Source: Bacteroidota bacterium
GTDB taxonomy: Bacteria; Bacteroidota; Bacteroidia; Chitinophagales; Chitinophagaceae
DNA length: 7,724 nt
Assembly (NCBI GenBank): GCA_023396345.1
Contig: JAEWWO010000285.1
Coordinates: 1-7,724, forward strand
Direction: 5' to 3'
In this document: positions 1-5,719 of the stretch, piece after piece
How the letters are laid out: every line of letters begins with the position of its first letter
Position numbering within the stretch: the first letter of the stretch is position 1
Made by a program: the position numbers and the translations under genes
The notes under the pieces: generated by a model
What the model saw: the letters and a program-made list of their open reading frames with translations, nothing else
What the model was told of the DNA's origin: nothing
Databases searched by the model: none

Positions 1-396
1 TCAGACGATATTTTTACACACAGAAACGGTCGCACTGCAAGGATGGACGCAAGCGGTACGGCTGTTGTATTATTAGGACCCGAAGAAGATTTCCCTGCAT
101 ACATTCCGGAAAATACGGAAGAGCTGAACATTCCTGAACATACTAAACTTCCTGCAAAAACTGACTGGACCACGGTTTATCTGCCACTCGGCAAGAAAGA
201 TAAAATAAGCAAAGCAGATATTGTAGGCTTCCTGATTCAGCAGGGAGAACTTAAAAAAGAGGATGTTGGCGTTATTGAAGTAAAAGATTATCATGCATTT
301 GCAGCTATCAGAAGAAATAAAGCAAGCCGCACTATCAACAAACTAAAAGAAGCCAGAATAAAGAATAAAAAAGCTAAAATGCAAATGGCCAGATAG
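1..396 (+). CDS. DEAD-box RNA helicase, C-terminal part with DbpA-type RNA-binding domain (5' truncated by window edge)
   Basis: The reading frame is open from base 1, so only the last 131 residues are visible and the start lies outside the window. Bases 19-42 encode HRNGRTAR, which matches helicase motif VI (HRxGRxxR), the arginine-rich ATP-contacting motif of superfamily 2 DEAD-box proteins. From about base 160 to 378 the product resembles the DbpA/CsdA RNA-binding domain (an RRM-like fold): KADIVGFLIQQGELKKEDVG is followed by VIEVKDYHAFAAI. It ends in a lysine/arginine-rich tail (KEARIKNKKAKMQMAR) typical of RNA-binding helicases. Such proteins are cytoplasmic ATP-dependent RNA helicases that remodel rRNA during ribosome assembly or act in cold adaptation. 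Which paralogue this is (DbpA, CsdA/DeaD or other) cannot be told without the N-terminal core. An in-frame ATG at 43 is internal to motif VI context and is not a real start. Confidence 0.9.
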   Translation, partial: SDDIFTHRNGRTARMDASGTAVVLLGPEEDFPAYIPENTEELNIPEHTKLPAKTDWTTVYLPLGKKDKISKADIVGFLIQQGELKKEDVGVIEVKDYHAFAAIRRNKASRTINKLKEARIKNKKAKMQMAR

Positions 397-441
397 TTAG
401 AACAACATCGGCTATAAAACATCATTTCTCTTTTTTATATT

Positions 442-468
442 TCTTATATAGTGATAAAAAATATAAGA
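442..468 (+). terminator. weak AT-rich stem-loop downstream of the helicase gene
   Basis: TCTTATAT at 442-449 can pair with ATATAAGA at 461-468 (8 bp, 11-nt loop), 46 bases after the helicase stop codon and about 70 bases before glgB. The stem has only one or two G-C pairs and the downstream U-tract is poor (TTATTATTAC). A competing pairing exists: TTTTTTAT at 431-438 with ATAAAAAA at 454-461. It may be a weak terminator for the helicase transcript or only AT-rich noise. The rest of the 397-540 gap is very AT-rich and shows no perfect TAnnTTTG promoter motif, so I cannot place the glgB promoter. Confidence 0.2.
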
Positions 469-540
469 TTATTATTACAATATTCTTTTTGAAATCATGC
501 TAATTAGAAGTAAATTTATAACTCAATAAAAACACTCAAA

Positions 541-2517
541 ATGGCAGGTTCTATATATGAAGAAATCTTTTTTGTTGATTCCTCCAAACCCGTATGGAAC
601 TACTCATTAATTACTGATGAAGATGTGCGCAACTTCCAGAACGGTACGCATTATAGTTTATATAAAATATTCGGTAGTCGTCAAATTAAAGTTCTGAATA
701 CAGAAGGAACTTATTTTGCCGTATGGGCTCCCAACGCAAAAACAGTTGCAGTAAAAGGTAATTTTAATGACTGGGATAACGATGCACATGAGCTTTTTGT
801 ACGTAAAGACGGATCGGGTATCTGGGAAGGATTTATTCCGCATATTGGCAGCGGAGAAGCTTATAAATACTACATCGTAGGAGCTGATAACCGAAACAGA
901 GACAAAGGCGATCCGTTTGCCAACTACTGGGAAAAACGACCTTTAACCGCTTCTATTTCGTGGAGTTTAAATTATAAATGGAAAGACAAAGCCTGGATGA
1001 AAAACAGGGAAAAACACAATAATTTAGACGCTCCTATTTCTATTTATGAAGTACATCTGGCAAGCTGGGCAAGACCCGATAAGTATAACGAAGAATCTTA
1101 TCACACTTACGATAAAATTGCAGAGTTGTTGGTACCCTATGTGAAAGAAATGGGCTTTACACACGTTGAGTTTATGCCTGTAATGGAACATCCTTTTGAT
1201 GGCAGTTGGGGATATCAGGGAACAGGTTTTTTTGCACCTACCAGCCGCTTCGGAGATCCGCAGGCTTTCATGAGACTCGTAGATGCTTTTCACAAAGAAA
1301 AAATTGGTGTAATATTAGATTGGGTACCATCGCATTTTCCTTACGATTCGCACGGATTGTATATGTTTGACGGCGAGCACACCTATGAATATGCCGATAT
1401 GCGCAAAGGTTATCACCCTGACTGGAATTCTTATATTTTCAATTATTCGCGCAATGAAGTAAAATCATTTCTCATCAGCAGTGCAAGATTCTGGATCGAT
1501 GTTTTTCATGTTGACGGATTACGGGTAGATGCTGTAAGCTCTATTCTTCAGTTGGATTATAGCCGCAAAGAAGGAGAATGGGAACCCAATGTTTTTGGCG
1601 GCAACGGCAACCTTGAAGCCATTCAGTTTGTAAAAGATTTAAATCAAACCATATACAGAGATTTCCCTGATGTGCTGATGATTGCAGAAGAAGCCACAGA
1701 CTGGCCGGGCGTTACCAAACCCACGCATGCTGATGGTTTGGGATTCGGATTAAAATGGATGATGGGCTGGATGCACGATACACTGAAATACTTTAAGAGA
1801 GACCCTTATTTCAGACAGTTTGAGCAGAATAATTTTACATTCAGTATGATGTATTATTACAACGAAAACTTTTTATTACCATTAAGTCACGATGAAGTAG
1901 TACATGGCAAAAGTCCGATGTTGTATAAAATGGCAGGAGACGAATGGCAAAAATTTGCTAATCTGCGTTTGCTGTATAGCTATATGTTTACGCATCCGGG
2001 TGGTAAGCTTTTGTTTATGGGCAATGAATTTGCTGCCACACAGGAATGGAATTACAAATCGGAATTGCAATGGGATTTATTATTTTGGCCAAGTCATATA
2101 GGAATGAAGGAATGTGTAACAAAATTAAACACCTTGCTACGGAAGGAACCTGCCATGCATGTAAATCAATTTTCTACTCAGGCATTTGAATGGATTGATC
2201 TTAATCACAGAGCAGAATCTGTAATGGTTTACAAAAGAAAAGGCAATAAGGAAGAAGAAGATTTGCTTATCATTTTAAACATGACACCGGTACCCCGCTG
2301 GAACTGGAAAATAGAAACTTATTCTAAATATCAGTGGAAAGAAATCTATAACAGTGATGCCAAAGAATTCTGGGGAGCCGGAGATGTGTATAACACAGAT
2401 ATTGAAACAGAAGTTGTAAATAAAGAACATAATATCTGCACGCTTACCGTACATCTTCCGCCACTTGCAGCTCTTATATTAAAACACAACGGAAAAAAAA
2501 TATTGAATGATGCATAA
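541..2517 (+). CDS. glgB: 1,4-alpha-glucan (glycogen) branching enzyme, GH13 family with CBM48
   Basis: GlgB cuts alpha-1,4 glucan chains and re-attaches the pieces through alpha-1,6 bonds, making branches in glycogen; it acts in the cytoplasm. The 658-residue product has an N-terminal CBM48/early-set domain (about residues 56-115, TYFAVWAPNAKTVAVKGNF) followed by the GH13 barrel. All four GH13 regions are visible: region I ILDWVPSHFP (D260, H265), region II DGLRVDAVSS (nucleophile D330, with R328), region III IAEEATDWPG (acid/base E383) and region IV LPLSHDEVVHGK (H450, D451). A C-terminal beta domain follows (about 560-655). It is shorter than the roughly 730-residue E. coli enzyme because it lacks the extra N-terminal N1 module, a common form. 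The ATG at 541 is chosen because an in-frame stop at 511-513 leaves no other good start; there is no clear Shine-Dalgarno sequence. The 3' end overlaps the next gene by 11 bases. No other glycogen genes lie in the window. Confidence 0.97.
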   Translation: MAGSIYEEIFFVDSSKPVWNYSLITDEDVRNFQNGTHYSLYKIFGSRQIKVLNTEGTYFAVWAPNAKTVAVKGNFNDWDNDAHELFVRKDGSGIWEGFIPHIGSGEAYKYYIVGADNRNRDKGDPFANYWEKRPLTASISWSLNYKWKDKAWMKNREKHNNLDAPISIYEVHLASWARPDKYNEESYHTYDKIAELLVPYVKEMGFTHVEFMPVMEHPFDGSWGYQGTGFFAPTSRFGDPQAFMRLVDAFHKEKIGVILDWVPSHFPYDSHGLYMFDGEHTYEYADMRKGYHPDWNSYIFNYSRNEVKSFLISSARFWIDVFHVDGLRVDAVSSILQLDYSRKEGEWEPNVFGGNGNLEAIQFVKDLNQTIYRDFPDVLMIAEEATDWPGVTKPTHADGLGFGLKWMMGWMHDTLKYFKRDPYFRQFEQNNFTFSMMYYYNENFLLPLSHDEVVHGKSPMLYKMAGDEWQKFANLRLLYSYMFTHPGGKLLFMGNEFAATQEWNYKSELQWDLLFWPSHIGMKECVTKLNTLLRKEPAMHVNQFSTQAFEWIDLNHRAESVMVYKRKGNKEEEDLLIILNMTPVPRWNWKIETYSKYQWKEIYNSDAKEFWGAGDVYNTDIETEVVNKEHNICTLTVHLPPLAALILKHNGKKILNDA

Positions 2518-3106
2518 ATTTTTGAGTGTTATTTTTCTTTCATTAATTATTTTGTGGGTTGCATCGTGCAGTAATGTAAAAAGTGATTATCCTGTTGTAG
2601 AAATAAGTACGCCGTCAGGAAAAATATATGTGGAAGTATATGAAGACAGAGCACCCAAAACGAGTGCAGCTTTTTTAAAAAATGTAGATGATAAATTGTA
2701 TGAAAACAGCAGCTTTTATCGGATATTAAACAGAGAAAATCAACCTTCAGATGCATCCAAATCTGAGCTGATACAAGGCGGCATCTGGGAAAAGCATGCT
2801 GATAAAGCGCAGTCTTTACAAGGCATTCCGCATGAGAGTACAAATATCACAGGCATTCTGCATAAGCGTGGAACCATTTCTTTAGCCAGACAGGATACAG
2901 GCACAGCTACTACAGAATTTTTCATTTTGCTGGAAGACGATGAAGGTTACGATTATGGCGGTGAAGCCAATCCCGACAAACAGGGATATGCAGCTTTTGG
3001 AAGAGTGGTAAAAGGTATGGATGTTGTGAATCAAATTTACAATCATCCAACATCGGGACAGCGTTTTCAAAAATCAATTCCAATTTATAAGATAGAAAGG
3101 GATTGA
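2507..3106 (+). CDS. cyclophilin-type peptidyl-prolyl cis-trans isomerase, predicted lipoprotein
   Basis: Cyclophilins speed cis-trans isomerisation of Xaa-Pro bonds and help proteins fold. The 199-residue product begins with a charged start and hydrophobic stretch ending in a lipobox, VASC with Cys21, so it is predicted to be a lipid-anchored envelope protein after signal peptidase II cleavage. The cyclophilin domain covers about residues 29-198. Visible counterparts of human CypA residues are R72 (R55, in FYRI), Q90 (Q63, in IQGG) and F138-F139 (F112-F113, in TEFFI). The stretch GTATTEFFILLEDDEGYDYG plus the later NPDKQGYAAFGRVV marks the bacterial subfamily with Glu instead of Gln before the FF pair and Tyr161 where CypA has His126. 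Two adjacent ATG codons (2507 and 2510) are both possible starts; either overlaps the glgB stop, suggesting co-transcription and coupled translation. The stop codon (3104-3106) lies inside a hexamer repeat. Confidence 0.93.
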   Translation: MMHKFLSVIFLSLIILWVASCSNVKSDYPVVEISTPSGKIYVEVYEDRAPKTSAAFLKNVDDKLYENSSFYRILNRENQPSDASKSELIQGGIWEKHADKAQSLQGIPHESTNITGILHKRGTISLARQDTGTATTEFFILLEDDEGYDYGGEANPDKQGYAAFGRVVKGMDVVNQIYNHPTSGQRFQKSIPIYKIERD

Positions 3107-3134
3107 GGTTGAGGTTGAGGATGAGATTAAGGTT
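3099..3134 (+). repeat. degenerate 6-bp tandem repeat (GAGGTT-like), six units
   Basis: Six consecutive hexamers can be read: GGGATT, GAGGTT, GAGGTT, GAGGAT, GAGATT, AAGGTT. The array begins inside the last codons of the isomerase gene and includes its TGA stop (3104-3106). It is the first of three different short-period repeats filling the gap between convergent genes. Confidence 0.7.
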
Positions 3135-3149
3135 TGATATAAATTACCT

Positions 3150-3180
3150 CATTTGCACATTAACGTATTGGCGCATTTCC
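3150..3180 (+). repeat. degenerate 8-bp tandem repeat (CATTnnCn-like), about four units
   Basis: Units CATTTGCA (3150-3157), CATTAACG (3158-3165), TATTGGCG (3166-3173) and a partial CATTTCC (3174-3180) share an ATT core every eight bases. The match between units is loose, so this is the least certain of the three repeats here. Confidence 0.5.
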
Positions 3181-3207
3181 ATTTTCCATTTTCCATTGTC
3201 AATTTTC
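3174..3207 (+). repeat. degenerate 7-bp tandem repeat (CATTTTC-like; GAAAATG on the other strand)
   Basis: Units are CATTTC (3174-3179, one T short), CATTTTC (3180-3186), CATTTTC (3187-3193), CATTGTC (3194-3200) and AATTTTC (3201-3207). The last units form the final codons (Glu-Asn) and the TGA stop (3199-3201) of the minus-strand GHL10 gene. No convincing terminator hairpin was found in the 3107-3198 gap. Confidence 0.7.
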
Positions 3208-4716
3208 ACTTACTCTAACCGCTTCACTTTCGTTATACAATCTGTCTAATGCAGAAACAAAATAATTGTAATTGCCTTTATCTGCGGGCTTTAATGTATA
3301 ATCATTTTCACCGGTTAAAGCAATGATGGCACTACCCTTTTTAAAATCAGGATTTTCGTTTTTAGCAAAGCGATAAACTACATGATATTTAGGTGCATGT
3401 ACATTATTTTTATCTGTTTTGTTTTTCCAACTGATGGTTGTATTATTTCCCGAAACAACAAACTGTACATTTTCAGGAGCATCCGGAGCCTGTGTAGAAA
3501 AACCTTTCAAAGGCGGTACCAAAGCCGGATTTTTGTACAATTCTTTCATTACATTATTTATTCCCAAACGATTTTCTCTGAAGTTCTTTGCATTAAAATA
3601 ACACACACCCTGATAGCTTGGCATACTTCTAAGCATCACCGCCTGTTTTCTTATTTCATCTGCACTGCGCCATGCTTCTATTTTTTCATTCGCTTTTAAG
3701 CGGTATGTTCCCAAACCTCCGTACACCGGTGTTCCTGCGCTATAGTCCTGCCACCAGTTTGCCAGAATTTTAAAATCTGCATTCGGGTAACCAATATTAA
3801 AATACAATTGTGGCAATACATAATCGAGCCAACCTTTTTCCATCCACAAAAGTATATCTGCATGCAAATGGTCGTAGTTGGTGTAGCCATAACTTTTTGT
3901 GTCAGAACCACGCGGGTCTTCACGCAAATTTCTCCATACGGCATACGGACTGATTCCAAACTTTACATACGGCTTTACTGATTTAATAGTATCTCTCAGC
4001 ATTTGTATCACCATATCTACATTCTCTCTTCTCCACGCCATTTTATCTTTTGCCTCATATCCTCTGGAATGCGAAGCGAAAGATTTGGTATCATCAAAAT
4101 CATTATTAGGATAAAAATAATCATCGAAATGTATACCGTCTACATCATATCTTGTTACAACGTCTTTAATAACTTTTACCAACCATTCTCTTGTTTCCGG
4201 ATAAGCGGGATCGAAGTATAATTTTTTTCCGTGCTGCACAAACAAGTCGGGTCTTTTTTTATACAAATGATCAGGAGACATTTTAGACATATCTGCTGTG
4301 CTTTGCAACACACGATAGGGATTCAGCCATGCATGCAATTCCATACCTCTTTTGTGTGCTTCTGTAATAGCAAATGCAAGCGGATCATACATAGGTTCAG
4401 GTTTTATTTTTTGATCACTTGTCAGGTAAAGTGACCAGGGTTCTAAAGACGACATATAAAACGCATCAGCAGTAGGTCTTATTTGCAGCACAACAGAATT
4501 AAAGTTCATTTTCTTAAATAAATCAAGATATTCAATCAATTCCTGCTTTTGCTGTTCGGTACTTAATCCTCTTTTCGATGGCCAGTCAATATTATCGACA
4601 GTAGCAATCCACACTGCACGCCATTCGTGCTTTCCATCGTATGCTTTGGTAGAATCTGATGCGTGTAAAGAAAAAAAGATAAATAACGATAAGGTAAAAA
4701 ATAATAATGCTTTCAC
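3199..4716 (-). CDS. secreted GHL10 (DUF187) family glycosyl hydrolase-like protein with C-terminal FN3-like domain
   Basis: The 505-residue product belongs to the glycosyl hydrolase-like 10 family (PF02638, formerly DUF187). It has a signal peptide (about residues 1-19, hydrophobic run ending SLHA) without a lipobox Cys, so it should be periplasmic or secreted. The barrel spans about residues 31-400: it opens with EWRAVWIATVDNIDWPSKRG, then NSVVLQIRPTADAFY, the acidic signature DGIHFDDYFYP (193-203, D198 and D199) and LPQLYFN (301-307). About residues 412-503 look like a fibronectin type III domain, common at the end of secreted glycan-active enzymes. In E. coli the GHL10 protein DigH (YddW) cleaves denuded peptidoglycan strands; a similar wall-glycan role here is inference, and a polysaccharide substrate is equally possible. 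The start codon is GTG at 4714-4716: an in-frame stop lies at 4729-4731 and the next Met is residue 70, which would lose the signal peptide. It is convergent with the isomerase gene and divergent from the acetyltransferase gene. Confidence 0.9.
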   Translation of the reverse strand: MKALLFFTLSLFIFFSLHASDSTKAYDGKHEWRAVWIATVDNIDWPSKRGLSTEQQKQELIEYLDLFKKMNFNSVVLQIRPTADAFYMSSLEPWSLYLTSDQKIKPEPMYDPLAFAITEAHKRGMELHAWLNPYRVLQSTADMSKMSPDHLYKKRPDLFVQHGKKLYFDPAYPETREWLVKVIKDVVTRYDVDGIHFDDYFYPNNDFDDTKSFASHSRGYEAKDKMAWRRENVDMVIQMLRDTIKSVKPYVKFGISPYAVWRNLREDPRGSDTKSYGYTNYDHLHADILLWMEKGWLDYVLPQLYFNIGYPNADFKILANWWQDYSAGTPVYGGLGTYRLKANEKIEAWRSADEIRKQAVMLRSMPSYQGVCYFNAKNFRENRLGINNVMKELYKNPALVPPLKGFSTQAPDAPENVQFVVSGNNTTISWKNKTDKNNVHAPKYHVVYRFAKNENPDFKKGSAIIALTGENDYTLKPADKGNYNYFVSALDRLYNESEAVRVSEN

Positions 4717-4830
4717 GTTTTTTGTTTTTTAATAAATACAATTGGTTAAAGATAATCAAGATTTGTTTAAACTGATTTGTTTTCATTCAAAACTTAACAA
4801 ACTTGTATCTACTTTGTGATAATGAATTTT

Positions 4831-4838
4831 TATTTTTG
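4831..4838 (+). promoter_or_regulatory. possible Bacteroidota -7 promoter element (TATTTTTG)
   Basis: TATTTTTG fits the TAnnTTTG -7 consensus and ends 15 bases before the ATG at 4854. A TTTG at 4813-4816 and a TTG at 4803-4805 lie upstream, but their spacings (14 and 25 bases) are off the usual roughly 19-21, so the -33 box is not convincing. A transcript starting here would have a very short leader. The 137-bp gap 4717-4853 must also hold the promoter of the divergent GHL10 gene; only a near match on the minus strand (TATCTTTA at 4754-4747) is visible. Confidence 0.25.
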
Positions 4839-4853
4839 AAGAAATCATTTATT

Positions 4854-5414
4854 ATGGCAACTGAAAAAGAAAAGATGTTAAACGGGGAATTATATAATGG
4901 TATGGATGAAGAATTATTTGCAGCAAGACAGGAAGCTAAATCTGCCATTCACAAAATCAATACGCTTAATCCTTTTGATTTAGAAAAAAGGAACAAGCTC
5001 ATAAAAGATTTACTCGGAAAAACAGGACAGGATTTTCACTTTGAACCTCCGGTTAGATTTGACTATGGCAAGCATACTTTTATTGGCGAAAAATTTTATG
5101 CCAATTATAATCTTACTGTTTTGGATTGTGCAAAAGTAACCATTGGAAATAATGTATACATAGGACCGAACGTGGCTTTATACACAGCCAATCATCCGCT
5201 GGATGCTGCCACACGCAACGCAGATCTTGAATATGCATTACCTATCAACATCGGAAACAGTGTATGGTTGGGCGGAAATGTGGTTGTAAATCCCGGAGTG
5301 ACTATTGGAAATAATGTAGTGATTGGTTCCGGAAGTGTTGTAACAAAAGACATTCCTGATAATTCTCTCGCAGTAGGAAATCCCTGTAAGGTGATAAGAA
5401 AACTGGAAAAGTAA
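4854..5414 (+). CDS. maa: sugar O-acetyltransferase (maltose/galactoside acetyltransferase type, left-handed beta-helix)
   Basis: This 186-residue protein matches the Maa/LacA group, which transfers acetyl from acetyl-CoA to a sugar hydroxyl in the cytoplasm. The N-terminal Mac domain (about residues 3-57) begins with the typical TEKEKMLNGELYN. The rest is a left-handed beta-helix of hexapeptide repeats: VTIGNNVYIGPNV (95-107), INIGNSVWLGGNVVV (131-145) and VTIGNNVVIGSGSVV (149-163). The catalytic histidine is His114 in the TANHPLD motif, and the family ending AVGNPCKVIRK is present. The ATG at 4854 is preferred because family members start at this point; the frame is open back to a TTG at 4803, but the 17 extra residues do not match the family. 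Length is normal. The natural acceptor sugar is unknown and this class is often promiscuous. It is transcribed away from the GHL10 gene; no partner enzyme is adjacent. Confidence 0.93.
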   Translation: MATEKEKMLNGELYNGMDEELFAARQEAKSAIHKINTLNPFDLEKRNKLIKDLLGKTGQDFHFEPPVRFDYGKHTFIGEKFYANYNLTVLDCAKVTIGNNVYIGPNVALYTANHPLDAATRNADLEYALPINIGNSVWLGGNVVVNPGVTIGNNVVIGSGSVVTKDIPDNSLAVGNPCKVIRKLEK

Positions 5415-5500
5415 TCGTTACCATGGGTTTTCTAATTATAATAAAAAGAGAAAAGTGAACCCTTCTAAAAGCAACTATTTGACAACAGTTGACACGTTAG

Positions 5501-5600
5501 TCGCCTTCTATGGTTCGGTCGCGCCTAAGGCGAGATGAGCTTTGCGAAAGAAGCATAGGCAGCGGCGTTGTGGCAACGAAGCCCGCCGGCCTGAGGCATT
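5501..5600. other. GC-rich, hairpin-rich island of unknown nature (candidate palindromic repeat element or small RNA)
   Basis: By hand count 60 of the 100 bases are G or C, against 32 of 100 just upstream and 19 of 100 just downstream. Several short stem-loops sit side by side: CGCC-TAA-GGCG at 5522-5532, CTTT-GCG-AAAG at 5540-5550, CGTTG-TGG-CAACG at 5566-5578 and GCC-TGA-GGC at about 5589-5597. TATG at 5509-5512 and CATA at 5554-5557 could close a larger arm around the first two, with GCC/GGC beyond them. This pattern suits a dispersed palindromic element (REP-like) or a structured RNA, but the family is not recognised and copy number cannot be judged from one window. Strand is unknown. Confidence 0.45.
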
Positions 5601-5621
5601 AAACTTATCTGTATTAAGTTT
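5601..5621. other. perfect 7-bp AT-rich hairpin next to the GC-rich island
   Basis: AAACTTA (5601-5607) pairs exactly with TAAGTTT (5615-5621) across a 7-nt loop. It directly abuts the right end of the GC-rich island. There is no following T-run, so it is not a standard terminator on the plus strand; it could be a boundary of the island or chance. Confidence 0.35.
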
Positions 5622-5693
5622 CATATAAAATCATAATCACTTATAATATTTTCTGCATAAAAAATTAATTTAGTTACTCTTGTTTGCAGAAAG

Positions 5694-5701
5694 TATATTT
5701 G
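5694..5701 (+). promoter_or_regulatory. probable Bacteroidota -7 promoter element (TATATTTG) for the MFS transporter
   Basis: TATATTTG is a perfect TAnnTTTG match, 18 bases before the ATG at 5720. No good TTTG sits at the expected -33 distance (a TTTG at 5683-5686 is too close; TTTAG at 5669-5673 is at about the right distance but degenerate). The placement supports transcription and an original start at 5720 rather than at 5746. Confidence 0.4.
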
Positions 5702-5719
5702 CCCTCTAAAATTAATTTT

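Larger units (their letters stand above)
5415..5719. other. 305-bp intergenic region between acetyltransferase and transporter; no gene recognised
   Basis: The gap divides into an AT-rich start (5415 to about 5490), a GC-rich structured island (about 5501-5600), an AT-rich hairpin (5601-5621) and an AT-rich promoter region for the transporter. TTGACA occurs twice ten bases apart (5479-5484 and 5489-5494), and CAACT at 5472-5476 can pair with AGTTG at 5487-5491. The longest small reading frame noticed is 30 codons (5510-5602, ATG start) inside the GC-rich island; it resembles nothing I know. No tRNA-like or T-tract terminator structure was recognised. Confidence 0.6.

Noticed and set aside
541..2517. 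glgB as a truncated gene because it is about 70 residues shorter than the E. coli enzyme
   Set aside because: The difference is the optional N-terminal N1 module; CBM48, all four GH13 regions and the C-terminal domain are complete.
2547..2843. Minus-strand 98-codon open frame opposite the isomerase gene
   Set aside because: The product is Cys/His/Leu-rich low-quality sequence mirroring the cyclophilin codons; no motif supports it.
3129..3150. Possible bidirectional terminator hairpin between the isomerase and GHL10 genes (AGGT/ACCT or ATGAG/CTCAT)
   Set aside because: Stems are only 4-5 bp with long loops and no T-tract on either strand; the similarity arises from the repeats.
3382..3699. 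Plus-strand 105-codon open frame opposite the GHL10 gene
   Set aside because: It is antisense to the FN3-like and barrel-end coding sequence, with Phe/Ile/Cys-rich content typical of a shadow frame.
5479..5514. Two TTGACA boxes suggesting a sigma70-type promoter
   Set aside because: No TATAAT-like -10 lies 16-18 bases downstream of either box, and the genome appears to use TAnnTTTG-type promoters, in which TTGACA is not diagnostic.
5501..5600. tRNA or known riboswitch in the GC-rich island
   Set aside because: GGTTCGG at 5512-5518 recalls a T-loop, but there is no matching acceptor stem, anticodon arm or CCA context, and no riboswitch consensus was recognised.
5510..5602. 30-codon ATG reading frame (MVRSRLRRDELCERSIG...) inside the GC-rich island
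   Set aside because: It has no recognisable motif, no Shine-Dalgarno or promoter context, and its sequence is dictated by overlapping hairpins; a structured element explains the DNA better than a small protein.
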